Virus record (IMG/VR): IMGVR_UViG_3300025684_000043
Coordinates: 1 to 31,991 of that record
Source of the DNA: a virus
Length of the DNA: 31,991 bases
Direction: 5' to 3' (one strand)
In this document: piece after piece, positions 16,873-23,578 of the stretch
How the letters are laid out: each line of letters opens with the position of its first letter
Numbering within the stretch: position 1 is the first letter of the stretch
Notes under the pieces: model-generated
What the model saw: only the letters and a program-made list of their open reading frames with translations
What the model was told of the DNA's origin: nothing
The model's database searches: none
Program-made: the position numbers and the translations under genes

Positions 16873-17651
16873 TGGCTAGTATTAAATTCGTATCTAAGCA
16901 GAACGGCGTGGCCATAGTCCTGCCCACGTCAAAAACTTTCCTTGGCGACCCTGACGGCGACTTCGTTGCAGAAGCCGGGGCTATCAGCACTCAGATCAGC
17001 ATTAAAAGGAGTATTGATGATTTCTATATCATCAAGAACATCGACTACGCGTACATCAGGGATAGTGGAGGTGTTCAAATCGGCACGTCTCGCGACAACT
17101 GCGTCAGCGTACTGAATAGCAGCTACCTGGACAGAACGTCGAAGCTGAATGAGATTGATGACATCGACTACCAGAACCCAACGCTTGTCAAGGGGCAGGT
17201 TCTGAAGCTCGTTGACATCGGAGGCGGCACCTTGCGATGGAGCAATGAGCTTATCACGCAATACAACCATATCAACGGGTGCTTCTTTGACAACTCCATC
17301 CGCGATGTCTACTTGCCTATCCAAGGCGGTGAGAACGAGTACACGACATTGCAAAGGTGGAACAAGTGGGTTGCCCCATACGATTGCACGATTGTAGAAT
17401 TCCAGTTCCGCAGGGAGTACACGGCCGCCACCTCGGGCAATGTTCAGTTTGGTGTGTTCAGCGTCAATACAGGAAGCACAGTGACCCTGATTGACTCGGC
17501 AGTCATCACTCCCAACTATGCCTCGGGTACAACTAACAGCATCACTGTCGATGCCGCCGTCTCTAAGGGCGACACCATCGCATTCCAGTTACGAAACCAA
17601 CTCAACGTTGCTATGGGCAACTGTATGTTCTCAATTACTCTCAAGCTATGA
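16872..17651 (+). CDS. Fibre-like structural protein, unrecognised
   Basis: A 259-aa protein with no signal peptide or membrane segment. The N-terminal half has regular beta strands (MASIKFVSKQNGVAIVLPTS). The C-terminal 100 residues look like a compact beta-sandwich (APYDCTIVEFQFRREYTAA, GNVQFGVFSVNTGSTVTLID, GDTIAFQLRNQ), a form common in phage fibre tips and collar or spike domains. Its position after the tail-tip and fibre genes, with TAATG upstream and ATGA downstream, supports a virion role. No family could be named with certainty. Confidence 0.6.
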   Translation: MASIKFVSKQNGVAIVLPTSKTFLGDPDGDFVAEAGAISTQISIKRSIDDFYIIKNIDYAYIRDSGGVQIGTSRDNCVSVLNSSYLDRTSKLNEIDDIDYQNPTLVKGQVLKLVDIGGGTLRWSNELITQYNHINGCFFDNSIRDVYLPIQGGENEYTTLQRWNKWVAPYDCTIVEFQFRREYTAATSGNVQFGVFSVNTGSTVTLIDSAVITPNYASGTTNSITVDAAVSKGDTIAFQLRNQLNVAMGNCMFSITLKL

Positions 17652-17800
17652 CATTCACAAGCCAAGCCCTTCAGACCCTGACGTCTGATGCCGAGACGGA
17701 CATCACCGATCACAACTTCCTCATTCCAGTCTTGCAGGAGGTAGACACCATCCTCGCGGATCTGGAAGCACGAGTAGCAGCCCTCGAAGCACGACGCTAA
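17648..17800 (+). CDS. 50-aa coiled-coil protein
   Basis: A short gene starting at ATG 17648 inside an ATGA overlap with the previous stop and ending in a TAATG overlap with the protease gene. The product is 50 aa: a polar N-terminus (MTFTSQALQTLTSDAETDIT) and a C-terminal heptad-like helix (VLQEVDTILADLEARVAALE) ending in ARR. Coupling on both sides is the main evidence that it is real. Function is unknown; it could be a fibre attachment or trimerisation peptide, or a translational spacer before the secreted proteins. Confidence 0.7.
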   Translation: MTFTSQALQTLTSDAETDITDHNFLIPVLQEVDTILADLEARVAALEARR

Positions 17801-19701
17801 TGAAACAACTTTTCCTCCTCTCTCTCTTCACTCTTTTCTTTAACGCAATCACAGCTCAAGAGGAATGCTCCATCCTCTTTGAGCCTAAATTCATGGGGCT
17901 TGAGGCGAATCGAGTAGAGGTGGATTTGAACGATGTGGATACGGTGACTATTCCCATCGTATTTCATATTGTACATACTGGTGCTGGGGCGGAGAACAAC
18001 ATCTCCGACGAGCAGGTCATGTCGCAGGTCGACGTCTTGAACGACGAGTTTCGTGATAGCAAGATCCAGTTCTGCATGGCTTCTCGCGATCAGGACAATA
18101 ACCCCACCAATGGCATCACTCGCACCGACTACAGCTGGAACAAGTCTTACCTTGCTGATGGAATTAGCAATGGCTCAGGCAGCGGAGCCGATCAGACACA
18201 AGTCAAGAGTGACGCCGGGTGCTGGAACCCGTCTGAGTACATCAACTACTATGTTGTCAGCGAGATTAACGGCAACGACGGTGGCTGGGGCATTCAGGGC
18301 TTCGCTTACCTAGGGCCTACGGGTGACTGCCGCGACGGTGTTGTGTGTTTGTATAATGTGACGGGGAATGTGGGAACGCTCAAGCCTGGAAGAGAGCTTG
18401 GTTTTACAGGCGTTCATGAGATGGGCCACCACCTTACGCTCTGGCATACCTTCTCCAATTCGAACGACTGCGTAGAAACCAACTGCGAGACGCAGGGAGA
18501 TCAAGTATGCGACACACCACCGACCCTTCCTAACGATCAGGGATGTGTTGCCGTTGACTGTCCTGATGCTTTGATCGAGAACTTCATGGACTATACGCCG
18601 GAGACGTGCCGTGAGAGTTTTACTGTGGGTCAGGCTGAGCGTATGCACGAGTGCTTGCAGGGATCTCGAAGTGGGCTTCTCGACAACCTATCTTGTGTCC
18701 CCGTTGTGGACTACGACGCCACCCCGCTGACAGCCTACTACCAGCAGACGTGGTGCACACCTACTCAAGACATTTGGATCGACGTGGTAAATCAGGGTAC
18801 GCTCCCTTTGGACGTCATCGAGGTGCAGCTCTACGTCAATGGAAACCAATACGTCGAGTACTTATATGACGTTCCTACTGGCACCCACGAGGTTATGTTT
18901 GAGGGAGTATATGTTGATGGAGCCCAGATGTTCGAGGTGCAGGTGGTCAGCGAACTTGACCAGTTCCAAGACAACGACTACGCTTGGTGGACTATTGAGA
19001 CCGTATCCGGCGAGGTCATGGACATTGTAGTGGGCACAGACAACTGGGCTAACGAGGTTGACTGGGTGCTTTACGATGAGTTTGGGGAGGTCGTGATTGG
19101 GGATGGTGGCTATCCTCTGGGAGAGGCCACCTACGAGTACGAGGTCTGCGTGTACGAGGGGTGCTACACCTTCGAGGCTACCGACACCAACGGCGACGGT
19201 ATGTGCGCTTTTGATTTTGGCAACGACGGGATCTGCGACTTTGGGGGTGAGGGAATCACGGCCACCGTCGGGGGCAACGTCATCTTCGCTACGGAGCAAA
19301 CGGAGTATTCTCTTTTCGACACGACCTTCTGCTTCTCTATTGGGGATTGCCCTCTCGACTTCGATGGTAATGGTGCTGTAGGCAATGGCGACATCCTTGA
19401 GATGATGCTTGAGTACGGGTGTGAATCTGGTTGCCAGACGGACCCCAACAACGATGGCATCGTGAACGTCATGGACCTGCTCTATATGCTTACCAACCTC
19501 GGGGATTGTCCACTGGAGCAGGACTTCAGCACGGGGACGCTCAAGGACCTCACGGTGCAAGCGGCCAGCCGTGACTACGGCGGAAAGCCTCGCATCTACG
19601 ATATGTCCGGGCGCCGAGTGCGTGGCGACATCGATCAGCTCGCGACAGGTGTCTACATCCTGAAGTGGGGAACTGTAACCAAAAAAGTCTTTGTGCAATG
19701 A
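17800..19701 (+). CDS. Secreted M43 (pappalysin-like) metalloprotease with T9SS sorting domain
   Basis: A 633-aa predicted extracellular zinc protease. A signal peptide spans residues 1-19 (MKQLFLLSLFTLFFNAITA). The M43 domain (about 48-295) starts with IPIVFHIVHTG and has the zinc motif HEMGHHLTLWH (206-216) and the Met-turn FMDYT (262-266) followed by FTVGQAERM. The usual Gly of HExxHxxGxxH is Thr213. An Ig/CARDB-like domain (305-400) and a Cys-containing domain with GCYTFEATDTNGDGMCAFD (454-472) follow. Two dockerin-like segments (DFDGNGAVGNGD at 520-531, DPNNDGIVNVMD at 548-559) precede a type A T9SS C-terminal domain (about 582-633: YDMSGRRVRGD, GVYILKW, KKVFVQ). Export would be Sec then T9SS of the host. 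TAATG upstream and ATGA downstream place it in the late operon. The target is unknown. Confidence 0.9.
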   Translation: MKQLFLLSLFTLFFNAITAQEECSILFEPKFMGLEANRVEVDLNDVDTVTIPIVFHIVHTGAGAENNISDEQVMSQVDVLNDEFRDSKIQFCMASRDQDNNPTNGITRTDYSWNKSYLADGISNGSGSGADQTQVKSDAGCWNPSEYINYYVVSEINGNDGGWGIQGFAYLGPTGDCRDGVVCLYNVTGNVGTLKPGRELGFTGVHEMGHHLTLWHTFSNSNDCVETNCETQGDQVCDTPPTLPNDQGCVAVDCPDALIENFMDYTPETCRESFTVGQAERMHECLQGSRSGLLDNLSCVPVVDYDATPLTAYYQQTWCTPTQDIWIDVVNQGTLPLDVIEVQLYVNGNQYVEYLYDVPTGTHEVMFEGVYVDGAQMFEVQVVSELDQFQDNDYAWWTIETVSGEVMDIVVGTDNWANEVDWVLYDEFGEVVIGDGGYPLGEATYEYEVCVYEGCYTFEATDTNGDGMCAFDFGNDGICDFGGEGITATVGGNVIFATEQTEYSLFDTTFCFSIGDCPLDFDGNGAVGNGDILEMMLEYGCESGCQTDPNNDGIVNVMDLLYMLTNLGDCPLEQDFSTGTLKDLTVQAASRDYGGKPRIYDMSGRRVRGDIDQLATGVYILKWGTVTKKVFVQ

Positions 19702-20672
19702 AGAGGCTGCTTTGGTTCCTGATTCCTATCCTGTCCTATGGGCAATGCGACATCGAGATCGTAGGGTTCAACCCTATCTCGACGGATATGACCATCACGG
19801 TCCTCGGTGGGGCGTGCATGACTGAGAACGACAGCGTAGGCGAGTTCCTGCTGGGCCTTACCTTCCAGCCACCTATAGAAAACCCACAGGAAACCTGGCC
19901 GTGCTTCTATCCTGACGGGTGGGCGTATCTCATCTTCCCTCTCAACTTCCCCGGCTTCGACATCGGTGAAGGCGACGACCAGATTCTCCAGACGGGGGAC
20001 ACGGTGACGTTCAACCTCCTCGAAACTCCGTGGGCGGGGTCGGGGACGGCCAACTGCTGGATCGAGATCTTTCAGGACGCAGCCTATTTTGAAGAGTGCG
20101 TCGTGACGGCTGTCACCCAAGTCAACGACAATCAGGAGTTCGGAGACGACAACCTCTTCAACAGCTGGATTACGTGGAGCCTCAACGGAGCGTGTGACCC
20201 ACCTCCTCCGCCTGTCGTGATAGGCTGTACCGACATGTTCGCATACAACTACAACGTAGAAGCCACGGAAGATGATGGCTCGTGTGTGTACCAGGGCTGC
20301 GTAGACCCAGCCGCCATCAACTACTGCGAGGAATGTACTATTGTAGGGCCGTGCGAATACTACCCGGAAGCGGGAGAGAACTGCAACGACCCACTTATCT
20401 TCTGCCCAAACACCTTTACCCCTAACAACGACGGAAGCAACGACTACTGGAAGCCCGTCACGACATCGGCGTGCTGGTGGAAGTGGGAGTGCCGCGTCTA
20501 CAACAGGTGGGGTACACTTGTGTGGATCAGCTACGATCCGGACGACAAATGGCTAGGCAACAGGCTTGCCGCCTTCGTCCCGGACGGTGTGTATGTGTGG
20601 ACCATCAAGGCCACAACCTTTCAATCAACAAAAGCCGTTGAGATCAACGGAACAGTAACAGTATTCAGATGA
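19698..20672 (+). CDS. Secreted GCTD-repeat protein with CHU_C / gliding-motility C-terminal domain
   Basis: A 324-aa predicted surface or secreted protein. ATG 19698 overlaps the protease stop (ATGA) and begins a signal peptide, MKRLLWFLIPILSYG, with likely cleavage before QC; an upstream in-frame ATG at 19665 would bury it. Residues 17-165 are a Cys-containing beta domain. At 177-222 sit GCTD-type modules (GCTDMFAYNYNVEATEDDGS and GCVDPAAINYCEEC), common in marine flavobacterial exoproteins. Residues 234-324 match the CHU_C/gliding-motility C-terminal domain: NTFTPNNDGSNDYWKP, VYNRWGTLVW, VPDGVYVWTIKA, TVTVFR. This domain directs T9SS export (type B). A lipobox is absent. It may act with the protease, anchor at the cell surface or bind virions; which is unknown. 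Confidence 0.88.
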   Translation: MKRLLWFLIPILSYGQCDIEIVGFNPISTDMTITVLGGACMTENDSVGEFLLGLTFQPPIENPQETWPCFYPDGWAYLIFPLNFPGFDIGEGDDQILQTGDTVTFNLLETPWAGSGTANCWIEIFQDAAYFEECVVTAVTQVNDNQEFGDDNLFNSWITWSLNGACDPPPPPVVIGCTDMFAYNYNVEATEDDGSCVYQGCVDPAAINYCEECTIVGPCEYYPEAGENCNDPLIFCPNTFTPNNDGSNDYWKPVTTSACWWKWECRVYNRWGTLVWISYDPDDKWLGNRLAAFVPDGVYVWTIKATTFQSTKAVEINGTVTVFR

Positions 20673-20872
20673 ACGTAGACGCAATCGTAGGACTTGTCCC
20701 CTCTCTCGCCGCCGCCATTGGAGTATGGGTTTCTCTCAATAGTGAGGTGGCCAAGTTGAAGGGTCGTGTCTATAGACTAGAGAACGACCAGAGTGAGCTG
20801 AAGGGTATGCTCAAGGAATGCGTTGAAGGCATCCACGAATTGAAGCTGCTGCTCGCCAAGAAAGGCCTGTGA
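20669..20872 (+). CDS. Holin-like one-TM small protein
   Basis: A 67-aa protein with one hydrophobic segment at residues 4-23 (DAIVGLVPSLAAAIGVWVSL) followed by a charged coiled coil (EVAKLKGRVYRLENDQSELK) and a basic end (LLLAKKGL). It overlaps the previous stop (ATGA) and the amidase start (TGATG). A small membrane protein next to an endolysin is the usual holin or holin-accessory arrangement. No family signature is visible, so a role as spanin-like or anchoring protein is not excluded. Confidence 0.6.
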   Translation: MNVDAIVGLVPSLAAAIGVWVSLNSEVAKLKGRVYRLENDQSELKGMLKECVEGIHELKLLLAKKGL

Positions 20873-21402
20873 TGCGCGACATCAAGAGACTCATCGTACA
20901 TTGCTCGTACACCAAGCCTAGCATGGACATAGGTGTAGAAGAGATAAGGACCTGGCATGTCGAAGAAAACAAATGGACGGATGTGGGATACCACTACGTC
21001 ATTCGCCGAGACGGCACGATCGAAAATGGTAGGCCACTGGAACGACCTGGGGCTCATGTTAAAGGTGCGAATCACGATTCCATTGGCATCTGCTGGGTCG
21101 GAGGCATGGCCCAGGAGACTTCGGTGGCGGAAGACAATAGAACGGCTGACCAAAGCAAAGCTCTTTTCGATCTCCTTAAAGACCTTCAGGAAAAGTTCCC
21201 GGGGGCCGGTGTCATAGGGCACCGCGACGTCAAAGGCGTCACTAAAGAATGCCCGTGCTTCGATGTGCGGGAATGGTATACTGAATCATGCAGAGAAGAA
21301 AGCCAAGAAGAAAGAACGGTTCGCCCGAGCACGATATTCAAGTTCTTGTTATCGATCACCTGGAAGCTATGGAGGTACCACCGCTCTACTCGGCAACGGT
21401 AG
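20872..21402 (+). CDS. N-acetylmuramoyl-L-alanine amidase endolysin (T7 lysozyme-like)
   Basis: This enzyme cleaves the amide bond between MurNAc and the stem peptide and is the likely endolysin. The Amidase_2 fold spans residues 1-137. Zinc ligands are His10 (LIVHCS), His117 (GHRD) and Cys127 (KECP), with Lys125 and Tyr41 (GYHYVIRRDG) matching the T7 lysozyme active site. There is no signal peptide. Start ATG 20872 (TGATG) is preferred over a GTG one codon earlier. The last 38 residues, including FKFLLSITWKLWRYHRSTRQR, lie outside the fold, are amphipathic and basic, and are encoded in a 115-nt overlap with the next gene. Confidence 0.92.
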   Translation: MRDIKRLIVHCSYTKPSMDIGVEEIRTWHVEENKWTDVGYHYVIRRDGTIENGRPLERPGAHVKGANHDSIGICWVGGMAQETSVAEDNRTADQSKALFDLLKDLQEKFPGAGVIGHRDVKGVTKECPCFDVREWYTESCREESQEERTVRPSTIFKFLLSITWKLWRYHRSTRQR

Positions 21403-21674
21403 GCGGGGTACGCGTAGCTATGCACACAGCACTCAAGATGAAACAGGCGGGATACAAGAAAGGTATCCCCGACCTCCTCATCTTCGAACCCAGCAACGGG
21501 TATGTGGGGTTGGCCATAGAGATCAAGACACCCACAGGCAGGGCTAGTGAGCACCAGAAAGACTGGGTAGACAAGCTACGGGATAGAGGGTGGAGGGCAG
21601 AGATATGCAAGGGGCTTAACGCTTGCGTAACGGTGATCGACGAATACTTCGGCGAGTCGAACGACGTACTATAG
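21288..21674 (+). CDS. VRR-NUC domain nuclease
   Basis: A 128-aa stand-alone VRR-NUC (PD-(D/E)XK) nuclease. Catalytic positions are Glu14 in SPEHDIQ, Asp62 in GIPDLLIF (59-66), Glu78 and Lys80 in AIEIKTPTG, and Gln90 in SEHQKDW. The family cleaves branched or flap DNA and in phages is usually linked to replication, recombination or packaging. The basic N-terminus (MQRRKPRRKNG) may bind DNA. The start lies inside the amidase gene in another frame (115-nt overlap), required because Glu14 is near the N-terminus. It is the last gene of the plus-strand operon. Confidence 0.88.
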   Translation: MQRRKPRRKNGSPEHDIQVLVIDHLEAMEVPPLYSATVGGVRVAMHTALKMKQAGYKKGIPDLLIFEPSNGYVGLAIEIKTPTGRASEHQKDWVDKLRDRGWRAEICKGLNACVTVIDEYFGESNDVL

Positions 21675-21695
21675 ACTTCATTGTGGTTGGTGAAG

Positions 21696-21717
21696 GACGG
21701 CAGCTATAGCAGTCGTC
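21696..21717. other. Imperfect hairpin at the convergent junction
   Basis: The 22-nt segment gacggcagct atagcagtcgtc folds into GACGGC-A-GC / GC-A-GTCGTC with a TATA loop, one A-A mismatch and one G-T wobble. It lies just upstream of the TTCG-loop terminator and could add to transcription stop or RNA 3'-end protection. Confidence 0.45.
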
Positions 21718-21720
21718 GGG

Positions 21721-21742
21721 AAGGGGGCTTCGGCCCCTTTTC
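21721..21742 (+). terminator. Terminator between convergent operons (TTCG tetraloop)
   Basis: The arms aagggggc (21721-21728) and gcccctttt (21733-21741) flank a ttcg tetraloop, with one G-T wobble, then tctatt follows. It ends the plus-strand late operon 46 nt after the nuclease stop. It lies only 3 nt beyond the stop of the last minus-strand gene, and may serve that strand as well, although the T-run there is poor (ttccc). Confidence 0.82.
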
Positions 21743-21744
21743 TA

Positions 21745-22038
21745 TTATTCCAAACTGTCGTACCAGTAGTCGAGGATGTCAGCCTTCTTCTCTTCAGCCG
21801 ACCCTTCAAACGTGTACATGTAGATAGGCGTGTTGGGCCCGACGTAGGAGCCCCACACGTTGTACTCGCAGAACTCCAGCGCGTCCTCGTAGGACATGTC
21901 GGGGTCCTGGTTCCTAACGACATTTACCATCTCGTACTTGTCGTACACGACATGGCTAAAGTCGTCAATCTTCAAGATGCCAATGATGCAGCTATCAAAG
22001 CCGTCGGCAAACATCAACTCATCGTCTTCTAGGTTCAT
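21745..22038 (-). CDS. Conserved phage protein of unknown function (GFD..IIG / N..GSYVG.NTPI family)
   Basis: A 97-aa acidic protein. The pattern LMFADGFDSCIIGI near the N-terminus, VVYDKYEMVNV in the middle and EFCEYNVWGSYVGPNTPIYM near the end matches a small protein I have seen in many unrelated phages, with no known function. No catalytic motif, membrane segment or signal peptide. It is the last gene of the minus-strand operon and overlaps the metallophosphoesterase stop region by ATGA coupling (22035-22038). Confidence 0.78.
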   Translation of the reverse strand: MNLEDDELMFADGFDSCIIGILKIDDFSHVVYDKYEMVNVVRNQDPDMSYEDALEFCEYNVWGSYVGPNTPIYMYTFEGSAEEKKADILDYWYDSLE

Positions 22039-22787
22039 CGGATAGTGCGGTTTTCGACGTGAACATATCCCTTCTTGGTGACTTCTACAAGCGCGTATCC
22101 GTGCTGCCAGTCATTGCGTGGGTGGTAGTTGGGAGTAGGATCGCCCAGGTGCCCCACTACGTGGCACTGGATCAGCTTGCCCGCTCCGTCTCTGGTGTAG
22201 AAACTCTCGGGGCGATGCAGGTGGCCGCACATGGCGCTCTTCTTCATCTTGCCGTACAGCTTGCGTGAGGGGTTGACACCTCCGATGCCGCGCATCTCGT
22301 GACCGTGGATGAACGACATGTCGCCGCAGTGGATGAACCCATCGGCCACGTACTTGATGTCCTGCGCGTGCAGATCGAGGAGCCGCTCAAGCCGCAGGTC
22401 GGGCAGATCGTAGAACTCGGCAGCGTTATTCTGGATGTATGCGTCCAGACGCACCTCGTGGTTGCCTTGGATGTAGAAGATCTCCGCATCTCTGAACGCT
22501 TCGCGGATGGCGAACAACATCTGGTTGCCCACCTCTATCTCTTCGGCAAAGGTCAGTGTGCCTGGGTCGTTGGGGTAGCGGCTGATGCGGTGGAAGTCCA
22601 TGATGTCTCCCAACAGCATAATGCTGTCAACGCCACACGACTTGCCCATCTCTATGGCCGTTGCAATCGCAGCCATGTCGTGGTAGGGACAGTGTAGATC
22701 GGAGAGTACGAGGAACGTCCGACCCTTGCTGATCGTCAAGTCCTTCTTGCGCTTCTTGTAGTAGCTTCTTGGTAGGATGTCAGTCAT
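22035..22787 (-). CDS. Calcineurin-like metallophosphoesterase
   Basis: A 250-aa cytoplasmic phosphoesterase with all five family motifs: DLH at 30-32, GDIMD at 60-64, GNHE at 108-111, His161 (FIHGHE) and GHLH at 188-191. These bind the two-metal centre. The N-terminus (YYKKRKKDLT) is basic. Phage members of this group lie in replication regions and may act on nucleotides, nucleic acid ends or 2',3'-phosphates; the substrate cannot be told from sequence. Start ATG 22787 overlaps the previous stop by 8 nt, and its stop overlaps the following start by ATGA. Confidence 0.9.
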   Translation of the reverse strand: MTDILPRSYYKKRKKDLTISKGRTFLVLSDLHCPYHDMAAIATAIEMGKSCGVDSIMLLGDIMDFHRISRYPNDPGTLTFAEEIEVGNQMLFAIREAFRDAEIFYIQGNHEVRLDAYIQNNAAEFYDLPDLRLERLLDLHAQDIKYVADGFIHCGDMSFIHGHEMRGIGGVNPSRKLYGKMKKSAMCGHLHRPESFYTRDGAGKLIQCHVVGHLGDPTPNYHPRNDWQHGYALVEVTKKGYVHVENRTIR

Positions 22788-23307
22788 GAATATCTAACTT
22801 GTAGTTCTCGAGAATAACCTTAGCCATCCACCCACCGCGCGGTAGGCCAATTGTGATAAGCAACTCATCGACCAACTCCACCTGATCTGGCTCGTTGTCG
22901 ACCTCGTCAAACCATCCACACGCCTTCTGCGCGGACCACTGTAAGTACGCCCTGTCCTTCACGTCAAGGACCATGCTCAACTCCCTGTTCTTCGCACCAA
23001 AGTTCTCTCTAGACAGGTCGTCCATGTTCTCGATGTATTCTCGGTATGCCTCATTCATAGTCACCGGCACGCGGCTCTCATCGGCAGCATCCTTCATTCT
23101 GGTGATCGTCTGGTTCACATGCCATCGGCGTCGACCGAATAGCTCACCCACAAGCGAGCACGGCAGGTATAGAAACTCTACCAAGTAGTACTGGATAGCG
23201 GCACCTTCGGCCCTGCCAAATCCATCTTCACATTCATACGCTACCCGGTACAGATCGAGCAGCTTGCTGACCTCTTCCGCATTAAAGAAATGTTCCTTAC
23301 CCTTCAT
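22780..23307 (-). CDS. DNA-binding protein with DnaA domain IV-like HTH (tentative)
   Basis: A 175-aa protein. Residues about 38-72 (IQYYLVEFLYLPCSLVGELF followed by GRRRWHVNQTITRMK) resemble the helix-turn-helix of the DnaA C-terminal domain, where the loop reads FGRDHSTV; here the loop is GRRRWHVN. The rest is helical and acidic. A replication-initiator or origin-binding accessory role next to the SF3 helicase is attractive but unproven. The start chosen is ATG 23307, which overlaps the upstream stop as TAATG; a second ATG at 23313 would add two residues. Confidence 0.6.
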   Translation of the reverse strand: MKGKEHFFNAEEVSKLLDLYRVAYECEDGFGRAEGAAIQYYLVEFLYLPCSLVGELFGRRRWHVNQTITRMKDAADESRVPVTMNEAYREYIENMDDLSRENFGAKNRELSMVLDVKDRAYLQWSAQKACGWFDEVDNEPDQVELVDELLITIGLPRGGWMAKVILENYKLDIHD

Positions 23308-23552
23308 TAACATACGTTTACATCAAAGCCATGAAACCCGTGGTATCCATAACCCTCGTACACTTCGACTAGCACGTCGTCTCTCCTACGGCTTATGATG
23401 TAGGTGAGAAATCCAAATGAGCTAACCCACCGCCCGTTGTCGGGGTAGGCATCCGCTAGCACGCGGGCCATATCTACCACTTCTTCATGTGAGATGTAGT
23501 GGTCGTCTAGGTCGAGGTATATGTTGATGTTGATATCCACTGGAGTCTTCAC
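23307..23552 (-). CDS. Hypothetical 81-aa protein (GTG start)
   Basis: I do not recognise it. The product is 81 aa with a beta-type start (VDININIYLDLDD), a helix (HEEVVDMARVLADAYPDNG) and an aromatic-rich end (EVYEGYGYHGFHGFDVNVC). The only plausible start is GTG at 23552, since the nearest upstream ATG in the leader runs straight into TAG. Its stop overlaps the next start (TAATG). It sits between the SF3 helicase and the DnaA-like HTH protein. Confidence 0.65.
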   Translation of the reverse strand: MKTPVDININIYLDLDDHYISHEEVVDMARVLADAYPDNGRWVSSFGFLTYIISRRRDDVLVEVYEGYGYHGFHGFDVNVC

Positions 23553-23578
23553 AAAATACTAGTGCATTATGTGAGAAA

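Noticed and set aside
18862-19698. 278-aa minus-strand frame opposite the protease
   Set aside because: Antisense to a gene with signal peptide, zinc motif and sorting domain; no domain in the shadow frame.
19698-19748. Lipoprotein signal on the GCTD/CHU_C protein
   Set aside because: The residue before Cys17 is Gln (SYGQC), which does not fit a lipobox; a standard signal peptidase I site is more likely.
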